This document shows, piece by piece, positions 42,095 through 54,797 of a DNA stretch of 64,000 bases. Position numbers and translations under genes: made by a program. Source of the stretch: Chrysogorgia sp. JL179-B06. Lineage: Eukaryota > Cnidaria > Anthozoa > Scleralcyonacea > Chrysogorgiidae. Position 1 is the stretch's first letter, and every line of letters starts with the position of its first letter. A model generated the notes under the pieces. That model saw nothing but the letters and a program-made list of their open reading frames with translations, ran no database searches and was not told the DNA's origin. The stretch is from NCBI GenBank assembly GCA_035772405.1, contig JAYKKM010000208.1, positions 637,064 through 701,063 of the forward strand, in the 5' to 3' direction.

Positions 42095-45000
42095 ATTCTG
42101 CGAAATAGGTGCGAAATAGGTGCGAACTTATTTCGCATTGATTTCGCATCTATTTCGCACTTATTTCGCCACTATTTCGCCCCTATTTCGCACCTATTTT
42201 GCACCTATTTCGCACCTATTTCGCACCTATTTCGCACCTATTTTGCACCTATTTTGCACCTATTTAGCAACTATTTCGCATTTTTTACACCTGATTTGAC
42301 AACGTATTTCGCACGTATTTCGCACGTATTTCGCACATATTTCACACCTATTTCACAGCTAATTCGCACTATTCCGCACCTATTTTGCACCTATTTAGCA
42401 ACTATTTTGCACCTATTTCGCACCTATTTTCGCATATTTCACACCTAATTCGCACGTATTTCGCACGTATTTCGCACGTATTTCGCACGTATTTCGCACG
42501 TATTTCGCACATATTTCACACCTATTTCACACCTAATTTGCACGTATTTCGCACGTATTTCACACGTATTTCGGACATATTTCACACCTAATTCGCACCT
42601 ATTTCGCACTTATTGCGCACCTATTTCGCACCTATTTAGCAACTATTTCGCGCCTATTTCGCCCTATTTCGCAACCAATTTCGCATTTATTTCGTATTTA
42701 TTTCGCACCTATTTCGCACTTATTTTGCAGCGAAATAGGTGCGAAATAGGTGAGAAATAGGTGCGAAATAGGTACGAAATAGGTGCGAAATAGGTGCGAA
42801 ATAGGTACGAAATAGTTGCGAAATAGGTGCGAAATAGGTGCGAAATAGGTGCGAAATAAGTGAGAAATAGGTGAGAAATAGGTGCGAAATAGGTGCGAAA
42901 TAGGTGCGTAATATGTGCGGAATACGTGCGGAATAGCTGTAAAATAGGTGTGAAATAGGTGCGAAATAAGTGAAATAAATGCGAAATAGGTGCGAAATAG
43001 GTGCTAAATAGGTGCTAAATAGGTGCGTAATAGGTGCGAAATACGTGCAGAATAGGTGTGAAATAGGTGCGAATTTGCTGCGAAATAGGTGCGCAATCAA
43101 TATGAAGTAGGTGCGAAATATGTGTGAAATAGGCGTGAAATAGGTGCGAAATTAAATAGGTGCGAAATAAGTGCGAAATAAGTGCGAAATAAGTGCGAAA
43201 TAAGTGCGAAATAAGTGCGAAATATGTGCGAAATAAGTGCGAAATAGGTGCGAAATAGGTGCGAAATAGGTGAGAAATAGGTGCGAAATAGGTGCGGAAT
43301 ACGTGCGGAATAGGTGTGAAATAGGTGCAAAATAGGTGCGAAATAAGCGCGAAATAGGTGCGAATTAGCTGCGAAATAGGTTCGCAATCAATGCGAAGTA
43401 GGTGCGAAATAGTTGCGAAATACGTGCGAAATAAGTGCGAAATATGTGCGAAAAAAGTGCGAAATATGTGCGAAATAAGTGCGAAATAAGTGCGAAATAA
43501 GTACGAAATAGGTGCGAAATAGGTGCGCAATCAACGCGAAGTAGGTGCAAAATATGTGTGAAATAGGCGCGAAATACGTGCGAAATTAATGCGAAATAAA
43601 TGCGAAATAAGTGAAATAAATGCGAAATAAATGCGAAATTGGTGCTAAATATGTGCTAAATATGTGCGTAATAGGTGCGGAATACTTGCGGAATAGGTGT
43701 GAAATAGGTGCGAAATAGGTGCGAAATAAGCGCGAATTAGGTGCGAAATAGGTGCGAAATAGGTGCGCAATCAACGCGAAATAGGTGCGAAATAAATGCG
43801 AAATAAATGCGAAATAAGTGTGAAATAAGTGCGAAATAGGTGCGAAATAGGTGCGAATTAGGTGCGAAATAGGTGCGAAATAGGTGCGCAATCAATGCGA
43901 AGTAGGTGCGAAATAGGTGCGAAATAGGTGCGCAATTGTTATGATGAAGCAAAACTGTGGAATTCTCTACCCGCAGATTTGCGTGAATCAAATTCATTAC
44001 CAATATTCAAAAATGGATCGACGCTCACAATTTTTAATACTATACAGACCTTTTAATTTAATATATTATTATCGATTTGTATTTGTAGAACTAGCTTCTG
44101 TTTTTAATTAGTAAATAGTTCATTTTTTAATTAGTAAATGTATATATTTGAACAAATAATGTAATCCACACGCCCCTTGTGGAAACCAGCTTTTAAGTTG
44201 ACGGGGCTAGCGTGTGATTTTAAATAAAGTTTACCTTACCTTACCTTACCTAATTAGGTGCGAAATATGTGTGAAATAGGGGCGAAATAGGTGCGAAATA
44301 AATGTGAAATAAATGCGAAATATGTGTGAAATAAATGCGAAATAAATGCGAAATAGGTGCTAAATATGTGCTAAATAGGTGCGGAATACGTGCGGAATAC
44401 GTGCGGAATAGGTGTGAAATAGGTGCGAAATAGGTGCGCAATAAGCGCGAATTAGGTGCGAAATAGGTGCGCAATCAACGTGAAATATGTGCGAAATAAA
44501 TGCGAAATAAATGCGAAATAAGTGTGAAATAAGTGCGAATTAGGTGCGAAATATAGGTGCGAATTAGGTGCGAAATAGCGAAATAGGTGCGAAATAGGTG
44601 CGCAATCAATGCGAAGTAGGTACGAAATAGGTGCGAAATAGGTGCGCAATCAACGCGAAGTAGGTGCGAAAATATGTGTGAAATAGGCGCGAAATAGGTG
44701 CGAAATAAATGCGAAATAAATGCGAAATAAGTGAAATAAATGCGAAATAAATGCGAAATAGGTGCTAAATATGTTCTAAATAGGTGCGCAATAGGTGCGG
44801 AATACGTGCGGAATAGGTGTGAAATAGGTGCGAAATAGGTGCGAAATAAGCGCGAATTAGGTGCGAAATAGATGCGCAATCAACGCGAAATAGGTGCGAA
44901 ATAAATGCGAAGTAAATGCGAAATAAGTGTGAAATAAGTGCGAAATAGGAGCGAAATAGGTGCGAATTAGGTGCGAAATAGGTGCGAAATAGGTGCGCAA

Positions 45001-45295
45001 TCAATGCGAAGTAGGTGCGAAATAAATGCGAAATAAATGCGAAATAAGTGTGAAATAAGTGCGAAATAGGTGCGAAATAGGTGCGAATTAGGTGCGAAAT
45101 AGGTGCGAAATAGGTGCGCTATCAATGCGAAGTAGGTGCGAAATAGGTGCGAAATAGGTGCAAAATAGGTGCGAAATAAGTGCGAAATAAGTGCGAAATA
45201 TGTGCGAAATAAGTGCGAAATAAGTGCGAAATAAGTGCGAAATAGGTGCGAAATAAGTGCGAAATAAGTGCGAAATAAATGCGAAATAAGTATGA
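42095..45295. repeat. 11-bp satellite (GCGAAATAGGT)n with orientation switches
   Basis: The unit is GCGAAATAGGT. Units run forward at 42100-42128, reversed (ACCTATTTCGC) at 42129-42727, then forward to 45295. A recurrent variant block CGCAATCAACGCGAAGTAGG appears about every 100-250 bp in the second half, which suggests higher-order units. The array is interrupted by a LINE tail at 43931-44249. Open frames such as HLFRTYFAPIS are translations of three units (33 nt) and are not genes. Confidence 0.95.
43931..44249 (+). mobile_element. 5'-truncated LINE inserted in the satellite
   Basis: The frame reads YDEAKLWNSLPADLRESNSL, then PIFKNG, the extreme C-terminus of a CR1/L2-type RT. A UTR of about 230 nt and a (TTACC)n tail follow. 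AATT at both junctions may be the target duplicate. The satellite continues in the same orientation after it. Confidence 0.8.
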
Positions 45296-46226
45296 TAATG
45301 AAGCTGATAGTGCAGTTGATGATGATGGTGATGATGGTGGTGATGATAAAGATGGTGATGATGGTGGTAATGATAAAGATGGTGATGATGGTGATAATGT
45401 TGCTGATAGTGCAATTGATGATGATGATGGTGGTGATGATAAAGATGGTGATGATGGTGGTAATGATAAAGATGGTGATGATGGTGATAATGTTGCTGAT
45501 AGTGCAGGTGATGATGGTGGTGATGATGGTGTGATGATAAAGATGGTGATGATGGTGATGGTGGCGTGGTGATGATGATGGTGATGATGATAATGATGAA
45601 GGTTCTGATGAAGATGGTGGTGATGATGATGGTGATCATACAGATGGTGATGATGGTGGTGATGGTGGTGATGATGCTAATAGTGCAGGTGATGATGATG
45701 GTGATGATGGTGGTGATGATTAATATGGAGATGATGCTGATGATGATGGTGGTGACGATGATAATGATGCTGATAGTGCAGGTGATCATGATGGTGATGA
45801 TGGTGGTGACGATGATGATGATTGCGTGGTGATGATGGTGGTGATTATGCTGATAGTGCAGGTGATGATGATGATGGTGGTGATGATAAAGATGATGGTG
45901 GTGATGGTGGTGGTGACAATGATAATGATGCTGATAGTGTAGGTGATGATGATGGTGATGATGGTGGTGATGATAAAGATGGTGATGATGATGATGGTGT
46001 GATGGTGGTGATGATAAAGATGGTGATGATGACGGTGGCGTGGTGACGATGGTGGTAATGATGATAATGATGGTGATGATGGTGGTGATGGTGGTGACGA
46101 TGATAATGATAGTGCAGCTGATGATGGTGGTGATGATGATGGTGATCATAACGATGGTGATGATGGTGGTGATGATCATGATGGTGCGTGGAGATTATGG
46201 TGGTGATGATGCTGATAGCGTAGGTG
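45296..46226. repeat. GAT/GGT-rich minisatellite, left part
   Basis: Variants of GATGGTGATGATGGTGGT with interspersed GATAGTGCAGGTGATGAT blocks. It starts exactly where the 11-bp satellite ends. Frames rich in Asp/Gly on the plus strand or His/Ile on the minus strand are artefacts of the repeat. Confidence 0.95.
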
Positions 46227-46790
46227 ATTTTATTTATTTATTTATTTATAGACAATATTTACACACGGTACAATTTCACCTAATAAATATAGATAAAAAT
46301 AAAAAGGTAATCTTCCAACCGGCCGTGCTCACACAATTATAAAAATAAGAAATTAAAATATTTACAAAGGATGAAACAACTATATAACAATGAAGACAAA
46401 ATTATGTATTACATTTATATGAACTCAATCCAACTGAAGTTTTAACATATGTTAATTTGTTTCACTTTTGATTTGAAGTTTGAAATATTATCTGATGTTT
46501 TTAGAGATGTAGGAAGATTATTCCAATTTTCCGCACCTCTGTAGCTAAATGAATTTTTCATATTGTTCGTTTTTGGCTTAGGTAATATCAAATTGGCTTT
46601 TGACTGCCTTGTGTTGTGATCATGTACATCACGAGTATTTGTAAACATGTCACACAAGTAACCTGCAACCAATTTGTTTTTTACCTTGTACATTAAGATA
46701 GAAAGTTGTTGCGCTCTTCTCTTTTCAAGTGTTACATAACCCTCACGTGTGATAATGCGAAACGCTCTATTCTGTAATTTTTGGAGTTTA
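46227..46790 (-). pseudogene. 5'-truncated LINE inserted in the GAT minisatellite
   Basis: On the minus strand: KLQKLQNRAFRIITREGYVT, KRRAQQLSILMYKVKNKLVA, then DHNTRQSKANLILP and a SFSYRGAENWNNLPTSLK block, ending near 46442. This is the RT C-terminal region of an L2/CR1-type LINE. The 3' tail is (AAAT)n at 46227-46250. The same minisatellite flanks both ends. Confidence 0.82.
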
Positions 46791-47640
46791 TTGGATAATG
46801 ATGATGGTGATGATGGTGGTGATGATAAATATGGAGATGATGGTGATGATGATGGTGGTGACGATGATAATGATGCTGATAGTGCAGGTGATGATGATGG
46901 TGATGATTGTGGTGATGACGATGATGGTGGTGATGATGATGGTGATGATGATGGTGGCGTGGTGATGGTGGTGATGATAATGATGATAGTGACGATGGTG
47001 GTGATGATAGATGGTCATGATGGGAATGATGATGGTGGCGTGGTGATGATGGTGGTGATGACGATGATAATGATGATGATGAAGGTGGTGATGATGATAA
47101 TAATGGTGATAATGATTGTGGCGATGGTGGTGACGATGATAATGATGATGATGATGAAGGTGACGATGATGATCGTGATAATGATTGTGGCGATGGTGGT
47201 GATGATGATAATGATGCTGATAGTGCAGGTGATGATGATGGTGATGATGGTGGTGATGATGATAATGATTGTGGCGATGGTGGTGACGATGGTAGTGATG
47301 GTGATGATGAAGGTGACGATGATAATGATGGTGATGATTGTGGCGATGGTGGTGACGATGATAATGATAGTGCACGTGATGATGGTGGTAATGATGGTGG
47401 TGACGATGATAATGATGCTGATGGTGCAGGTGATGATGGTGGTGATGATGGCGATGATGGTGGTGATGATAATAATGATGGTTATAATGATGGTGATGAC
47501 GATGATAATGATGCTGATAGTGCTGGTGATGATGTCGGTGATGATGGTGGTGATGATAAAGATGGTGATGATGGTGGCGTTGTGATAATAGTGCTGGTGA
47601 TGATAATGATGGTGGTGATGGTGGAGCGCCGAAACGTTGA
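46791..47640. repeat. GAT/GGT-rich minisatellite, right part
   Basis: It continues the array on the other side of the LINE, with additional GATGGTGGCGTGGTGATG and GACGATGATAATGATG variants. Confidence 0.95.
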
Positions 47641-48454
47641 TTCGTTATCCAGGGTTCGTTTCCCGGTTGGGGCAGTCACTTTTTCCATATATGTATTTGA
47701 CAATATATTATATATTACATATTATGTATTACATATTACATATTACATATTATATATTATTGTTATATTAGGAGATCTTCATCATTTCGCTTGCGTAACA
47801 ATCTTAAAATCTTAGCAATGTAAAAAAATTCGGCTTGTAAAACTTACTAATTGTGTTTACAACTGATTGCTTTCTTATTAGTAGTGTCAATTATAAAGCA
47901 CATATAATAGTGTAGTAGTGTCAATTAGGCACATAATAGTGTGAATTAGGCACATCTGACTTTATCGATATTTTCGTGAATAGAGCTAAAGTAACTCAAG
48001 GGATGATAATTGAATTAAATTATGACTATACTGAACATATTAAATATTTCATGTTCACCTTTGATCCGCGATATAGCAAACTTAGAGTTTGAGATCGAAG
48101 TAGTCTCGGGTGAATAAAATCAAAAATGCCGCCGAGTTGATCGAAATTGATGAACGAATTGGATTTAGGTTAGGGCTAGGGTTAGTTTTGTATTAGGATC
48201 AAGTTACAGTTTAGATTGTTCAATATTGAACTGTTTATCTGCGGATTTTTCGGCTTCGTCGTGTAATTTTGAACCAAATACTCTTGTGAGAACAGTATTT
48301 AATCGAAGTTCAAAATTACTGATATAGTAAATTTGCATTTAAGGAAAAGATCGGGCTGATGGTATGATATATGAACGGCACAACATGTCTGTCTTGTATT
48401 GGCAAGAGCAGGATTTGTATCTAATTTTACAGCAAAAACCAGACATAAGCATTT
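47641..48454. other. No gene recognised
   Basis: It includes an AT-rich TATTACATAT tract (47705-47765) and a small telomere-like TTAGGGCTAGGGTTAG near 48168-48184. Confidence 0.4.
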
Positions 48455-48925
48455 TATTATTTTAATAATAGTCAAAGAACAAAGTGGCAAAATCACCACT
48501 GTAAAGTAGCATATTTAATGCTATAAGCAAGTTATTATTATATAATAAGCAAGTTATTATTTTAATAATAGTCAAAGAACAAAGTGGCAAAGTCACCACT
48601 GTAAAGCAGCATATTTAATGCTATAAGCAAGTTATTATTCTATATAATAAGCAAGTTATTATTTTAATAATAGTGAAAGAACAAAGTGGCAAAGTCACCA
48701 CTGTAAAGTAGCATATTTAATGCTATAAGCAAGTTATTATTCTATATAATAAGCAAGTTATTATTTTAATAATAGTCAAAGAACAAAGTGGCAAAGTCGC
48801 CACTGTAAAGCAGCATATTTAATGCTATAAGCAAGTTATTATTCTATATAATAAGCAAGTTATTATTTTAATCAATAGTCAAAGAACAAAGTGGCAAAGT
48901 CACCACTCTAAAGCAGCATGCATAA
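48455..48925. repeat. Tandem repeat, unit about 104 bp, five copies
   Basis: Each unit contains CAAAGAACAAAGTGGCAAAG, TCACCACTGTAAAGTAGC and AATGCTATAAGCAAGTTATT. The copies are very similar to each other and the ends are ragged. Confidence 0.9.
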
Positions 48926-50021
48926 TATATTCAATACTAGAAAGAGATCTGTGTATTTTGCATAGACTGATAAGATCTTGAAACGTGTTGTCAATTTAGT
49001 TTTCGACATCGAAAAATAATTTGGATACATTTTTTCGTATGGCAGTGCACGACGGATTGTCGCGCCCGTTCCTGACTCTCAATTGCTGTGTTTTGCTCTC
49101 AATTGCTGTATTGCGTTTTCCAGCATAGGTCTTACGATGTCGGTCCTGTCTGTGTCTACGTTGGGTTGCGTTTTGTCAAATTGTCAAGTAGTCATTTGTT
49201 GCGTTGCCGTTTGTTGCCTTATGTACGTTGAGTTACGTTAATTAACTGTACTATTACATAGGAGTATTATTGAGTAAAAGCTGAGATATGTTACGTTGTT
49301 CTACGTTGTCTTGTGTTCAGCTACTTTTCGTTTCCTTCTGTTTAATATCGTTGGATTACTTTACGTTGTGTTGTTTGTATTGTGCTAAACTATACTGCGC
49401 GTTGTCTTAAAATGCCTTTCGTCAAGTAACGTAGGGATTCACCAAGTTGTGATTCGCGGTTTTCCATTGCGTTAATATGGCTCCCTAGGCTAATTTTAAC
49501 TAGTAACTTTTGATAACTAAATTTCGCCTTCATTTCAACTGCAATGCAACTAGACTCTGTAAAGGTTAGTTAGTGATCTTGGAAAAACACATTGTGAGTT
49601 TAAACGTGGGATATAGTATTCCAGCGAAACCTTTAACAGCGATAAGGTGTCTGACGTTTTGACCCATAGAAATACAATTGTTTCACAAGTATATATTTTA
49701 AATTGTATTATGACTCAGGAAAATAAGTTAAAAGCTAATGACTTTAAAGAGAAGATAGTTTACCATAGTTCGATATCTCTCTTAGATATCATTACGTCAA
49801 TATAGGAACAAATTTATGAAGCTATTTACCAAATCTAAAATAAATAATAAAGGTACTTATACTATACGTACCAAGCACCTCACTAACTCAGATTAATTAA
49901 ACTTTCACAAATTCTAATTGCGGTATAATGCATGTAACATCACTTGAAAAATTAACTACACAGATATAATAAAACAATACCAACAAATATCGAGGTATAC
50001 TCCTTGGGTTGGTAAACCTTT
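48926..50021. other. No gene recognised; ACGTTG-rich stretch
   Basis: The interval 49140-49400 is enriched in ACGTTG, TTGCG and TACGTT words, like an eroded simple repeat. No coding block was recognised. Confidence 0.4.
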
Positions 50022-50260
50022 GTTATAAGATAAGATAAGATAAATTTAATATTTAAAACAGGGAGCTCATTCACCCAAAGGTGATTTTCAATGAGGCCCT
50101 GTTCAATACCATCTAAAACTAAACTATAAACTATAAACTATAAACAATAAACTCAAGTTATAAACTATACTGACTATAAACTATAGACTATAAACAATAC
50201 ACAACAAATATAAACTATAAACCGTAAGCTATAGACAATATCTATGCACAATACTCATTA
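50022..50260 (-). mobile_element. LINE 3' UTR with (TTATC)n tail, next to an ACTATAA repeat
   Basis: On the minus strand GGGCCTCATTGAAAATCACC leads to AAATTTATC and (TTATC)n at 50025-50043, a usual LINE tail. The adjoining 50105-50225 is a degenerate ACTATAAACTATAA repeat. Confidence 0.6.
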
Positions 50261-50726
50261 TCTCACCAATTTTCAGATATGCGCAATAGAGTTATATTGC
50301 GAGAATCATACCATTATTCGCAATATATATACCAATGTAATATCGCCGTTGTTACCATGGCATAAGCAAAAAATGTGTCAATGAAAAAAATGTGTTAAAA
50401 AAATGTGTAAAAAAATGTCTCTAAATAATTTTGCTATATACTGGGTACCTTCATAAGATACAAATATAGAAACTATAGGGAGCCATATTAATCTAGTTTG
50501 CGTTAATTTACGTTAGCCTTCGTTCGTTTCCACTACTTTATGCAAGGTCAATGCCGCGCAAGTAATTTGTTCACCAGTCGTCGTAATATTGGGATCGTTG
50601 TGTTGTTTAACCCTTTGTTCAACACAAGCAGTCTATGCATACAACACAAAACTCTTTTCTAAAAACAAGCAAAGAGTAAATATTTTAAATTAGCAATAAC
50701 AAGTAAAGTATAATGTTTGTAAAGGA
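50261..50726. other. No gene recognised
   Basis: AT-rich. It could be the 3' UTR side of the candidate exon at 50727-50761. No clear AATAAA is seen on the minus strand close to the stop. Confidence 0.3.
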
Positions 50727-50761
50727 TCACAAAGCTTTCTCTTCCTCCTCTTCAGGATCTC
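50727..50761 (-). CDS. Candidate terminal exon with acidic C-terminus
   Basis: On the minus strand a strong acceptor (GGCTTTTTTTCTCACTTAG) is followed by 35 nt that read DPEEEEEKAL and a stop (phase 1 entry). A polypyrimidine tract, an acidic tail and an in-frame stop together suggest the last exon of an unknown host gene transcribed leftwards. The exon is too short to identify the protein. A chance match is possible. Confidence 0.3.
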
Positions 50762-50883
50762 CTAAGTGAGAAAAAAAGCCAAGTTATAGTATATTAGAAA
50801 GACAATATGGAATGAATCCAAGCATCTACAACTTTAAATAAATATGGAGCTACAGAATTAATGAATGTGTGTTCTTTATTTAA

Positions 50884-50930
50884 ACAAGACGCCCGCTAGG
50901 CGTTAACTCGGGTTACTTTTGGGATGGTAG
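50884..50930 (-). mobile_element. LINE 3' UTR piece, same family as 5415-5563
   Basis: ACAAGACGCCCGCTAGGCGT is the reverse complement of the block at 5424-5446. Confidence 0.6.
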
Positions 50931-51109
50931 CGTGGCATACTGTATACATTCCTTTTGCGCCAAATTTTTCAGTTATCAGAAGATTGCGAGTTAACATTGT
51001 TCAGCTAAACTGAGCGTAGTTGTCTCGTAACTACAATTTAACTGTTGTTTAACGAGTATTTAAATTGTGGTGAACGTCTGAAACAAGGTTCCTGCTTGAC
51101 AATTTATTG

Positions 51110-51490
<381 letters not shown>

Positions 51491-51499
51491 ATAAAGAGG

Positions 51500-51622
51500 G
51501 TTTTACGAAGGGTATAGACGTTTGCGTAAAATAACAGGTACGTGTGTTATGTATTTAGACTCGCTAATTCCAAATCTGTTTTCAGAATTGAAATTGGTTA
51601 AATATTGATCGAGATAACGTAT
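51500..51622 (+). repeat. Repeat family R block
   Basis: TTTTACGAAGGGTATAGACG to TTGATCGAGATAACG. In one frame it reads [20 protein letters not shown], then [11 protein letters not shown], alignable with the 54370 copy. Confidence 0.75.
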
Positions 51623-51692
51623 ACAGTTTATTGTGTGTAATTTGCGTAATACACTATTGATATATGCTGGATATTTGTGTATAAAGTGGACG

Positions 51693-51974
<282 letters not shown>

Positions 51975-52349
51975 TCAAAACGAGGGTAGGTGACAAAGCC
52001 CTAAAGGTCGCTTATCAGCTTGCTTATAACCATGGGTTGTTTTATAACGCAACCATTGTTCTCGTTTATCCAATATGCTACCAGCAATCGTTTATTATAT
52101 AATATACGACAATTTTATTATAGTATACAAAATATGTTTGTTGACAGGTTGTTTAAATAGTTAAGGTTTAGTTTGATTATTCACTCAGCTGTCGCGAAGG
52201 TTATAGCTAATGGTTAACTTGTACCCCGAAGATGACATTGTAGTCGAAAATTACGTTTGGTAGTTTTTAAACTTTTTAAATGTAAACCTGTGTGTAAGAC
52301 ATATGATGAAGCGAACATTATGATGTATGTATTATATGTATATACATGT
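51975..52349. other. No gene recognised
   Basis: AT-rich. Only short frames. Confidence 0.4.
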
Positions 52350-52590
52350 CTCATCTATTTTAAGGCACACCACACCGGTTTGTGGTCTGAAAAATACGAT
52401 TCATATATTCCAATTGTAACGCGTATTCGTCTTCAATATTGGTGTACAGATGATCCAGAAGTGATCCATTATCGGATGCAACTTTTGCTGATATGAGGAA
52501 CCAAATATTTTAACTATCTGCTGTTTCTGACCTTCGTCTGATAGCCTGCAGTCAATCTTGAAATCACCACATATTACAGTATGCAATATT
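52350..52590 (-). pseudogene. Apurinic-type endonuclease fragment
   Basis: On the minus strand: TVICGDFKIDCRLSDEGQKQ, then after a shift DNGSLLDHLYTNIED and near the end FSDHK-like residues. GDF-x-ID, a LDH-x-YTN motif and SDH are the later motifs of the AP-endonuclease fold found in LINEs and in some Helitron-type elements. The N-terminal motifs and everything downstream are absent. Confidence 0.6.
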
Positions 52591-53586
52591 CTTGCGTAAA
52601 TTTATCTAATAAGCCAGTTCGAAATGTCCACTGCGCGTCAAAATGACGTGTTCTGCGTCGGGATAAAACTTATTTTAATTCATAACATCAGGCTAAAACC
52701 ACAATAGACATTTGCATTTCTATTTACACTTGCAAATTCGTTATACTGAATTCCCCAGCCTGATATTATGAATTGAAATAAGATTTATCCGACGCACTGG
52801 CTTATTGTCATTGAATAGTCAAATGAACACTCTTTGTCCCAACTACATGTATGGTTGTCCAATTACATCCTATACATGTCACTTATGAGCTCTCAGCTGG
52901 AACTAATCAAAAATATGAATATAGCAATTCGCTTCGCGCGAAAATATTCGCCTAGTGCAAAACCGCCATAAGCGTCGAATCTCATTGGGTGGAAAATAAA
53001 ATTTTCGTTTGTGATGTGAGATATCGCGTGGAACTAATTTTTAAAAAAGACAAAAAGGAATAGTCGAGTACTGTATGAGCACAGAATATGAGTATGCGGG
53101 CACAGAAGCGTTCCTGATCGCACATCCCGAGCTTGCCAGTTGCGCCATATTGTAAACACCGCACTGCAATTCATTTATGAGTGATATGCCAAATAAAACC
53201 TATTCAAATATTGTGAAATTGTTGTAAATCTATAAGCCATTGATAACAACAGTTAGTCCCTCAAATGCAAGGAACAGTGGGTGATTTTAGAAATGTTGAT
53301 CGAAACGCAAATTTGTCAAGTCAAGCGAAGATTTATATTTAGAAACGTAAACATTGAAGTAAAACAGAATCAGGGGGCAATTGTGCCTGAAAGCTATATA
53401 AGAATAGAAACCATTCTAAGACACACCAGTATGGAAAGAAGGGAGAGGAATAGCCAGAAATTAAAAAGTGAGCTAGAAGTATTCGATAATATTAAGTCTT
53501 CTAGAATCAAGTAAGGGATAGATCTTACTTCGTGTACCGGACACAGAAATTTGCATGAGTAACATTTTAGTACTGTATAGAACTGG
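52591..53586. other. No gene recognised
   Basis: AT-rich. A plus-strand frame of 77 codons at 53281-53514 is not recognised. Confidence 0.35.
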
Positions 53587-53691
53587 CTCGTTCTTTAAAA
53601 ATCCCGTTTATTTTATCTATAATAGGTTTAATTCATAAATTGGAGAACTCCAGGACAAAAATAAACGGAATTTTTTAAAGAACGAAGCCGC
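53587..53691. repeat. Inverted repeat
   Basis: GCTCGTTCTTTAAAAATCCC and GGAATTTTTTAAAGAACGAAGC form the arms, and inner parts (CGTTTATTTT and AAAATAAACG) also pair. A single arm recurs near 53776. Confidence 0.65.
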
Positions 53692-54369
53692 TAGGTCAGT
53701 AGGAACAGAATACCAGTAACGCTTACTATTAAATGGTCATTAACCGTGTCAAATTGTTGAAAATTGTCATACTAGAATTGCTTCGTTCTTTAAAATTACA
53801 TAGCTTGAAATTACTTGGCTAAAAGTTATTAATAGATACGATTTCACATTCTCGATTTATGTCAGTAAAGTTAAGTTAAAAAGTTGACGGATATTCTATA
53901 ATCCCTCCTGGCCAGCCGCCAACTGATAGCTCAGAGACCATGGCATTTGGTCATGCTATGCTTAATTATAATCATTTATTTTTTATTTATTTATTTTATA
54001 ATCATATAACAATATATTTCTGAATTTCGAATAATATGTAATTCATCTTAGAGTTTACATATCATGATCAGTTATCACTACAAAATAGTGAAAGCTCGAG
54101 AAAAAGCTTGTTATCGTGTGGGGTATATAGGTCTGGTTTAATGCTAAACACATTGAAAATTGATCATCTTAACGCTGACCTTATCATTTCATAATACTGA
54201 CCTTATCATTTCATAATATTGACATTATCTTAACGCTGAACTTATCATTTGGCGCGGACGCCAAGGGTATAGCAATAGCTCTTCTGCACTAACGTGCAGG
54301 ATATACATATACGACGAGGCCGTTTGGCCGGGCTGGCTGATTGCCGAATAATTTCTAAGTACATAAACC
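53692..54369. other. No gene recognised
   Basis: It contains a small direct repeat of CTGACCTTATCATTTCATAA (about 54174 and 54197). Confidence 0.4.
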
Positions 54370-54492
54370 GTTTTTACGAAGGGTATACACGTTCTCGTAA
54401 TATAAGAGACACGTACGTTATGTATGTAGACGCCGTAATTCCAAAACTGTTTTCAGAATTGAAATCGAGTAAATATTGGCCGAGATAGCGTT
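54370..54492 (+). repeat. Repeat family R block with open frame
   Basis: The block TTTTACGAAGGGTATACACG to GGCCGAGATAGCG is open as FYEGYTRSRNIRDTYVMYVD, then AVIPKLFSELKSSKYWPR. The copy at 51500 preserves most of these residues. This may be a remnant of a protein-coding element. Confidence 0.7.
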
Positions 54493-54709
54493 CAAAATCT
54501 ACATACGACTAACCTGCTTTTAAGATTTGTTATCGACAGGTCTGGGCACTGGGGACCATGTATGGGGAAAAGAAACTCTAGCGGTTGGGTGGGGAGTAGT
54601 GGTACCAATTACATGATGGGAATACGGATTTAAATTTTAGGTAAACGCAGAAAGAACACTTAGGCATAGCAATATCACGAGAATTATAGTGGATAAAGTA
54701 TTACATATT

Positions 54710-54797
54710 GGTAGCGTACGTGGCCGAGTGGTCTAAGGCGCTGGATTAAGGTAGCAGTCATTTCGATGGGGTGCCGGGTCGAATCCCACCGCTGCCA
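54710..54797 (+). pseudogene. tRNA-Leu(AAG)-like sequence, degenerate
   Basis: The acceptor stem is complete (GGTAGCG with CGCTGCC), the B box is GGTCGAATCCC and the A box TGGCCGAGTGG. The anticodon loop TTAAGG matches tRNA-Leu(AAG). Defects are a TACG insertion between acceptor and D arm, two mismatches in the anticodon stem, a weak T stem and one base lost from the TTC of the T loop. It is a tRNA pseudogene or a SINE head. The family R associated repeat starts about 75 bp further on. Confidence 0.65.

Noticed and set aside
42254..45004. Many open frames with HLFRTYFAPIS-type repeats
   Set aside because: They are translations of the 11-bp satellite. Three units make 33 nt without a stop, so all frames stay open. 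There is no other coding signal.
42095..45295. CRISPR-like repeat array
   Set aside because: The units are contiguous 11-mers without unique spacers, and the DNA is clearly eukaryotic.
45268..47703. Asp/Gly-rich, Met/Val-rich and His-rich frames up to 363 codons
   Set aside because: Pure products of the GAT/GGT minisatellite on either strand. The longest also runs into the neighbouring satellite.
48168..48184. Interstitial telomere repeat TTAGGGCTAGGGTTAG
   Set aside because: Fewer than three units. It is too short to indicate a telomere or fusion point.
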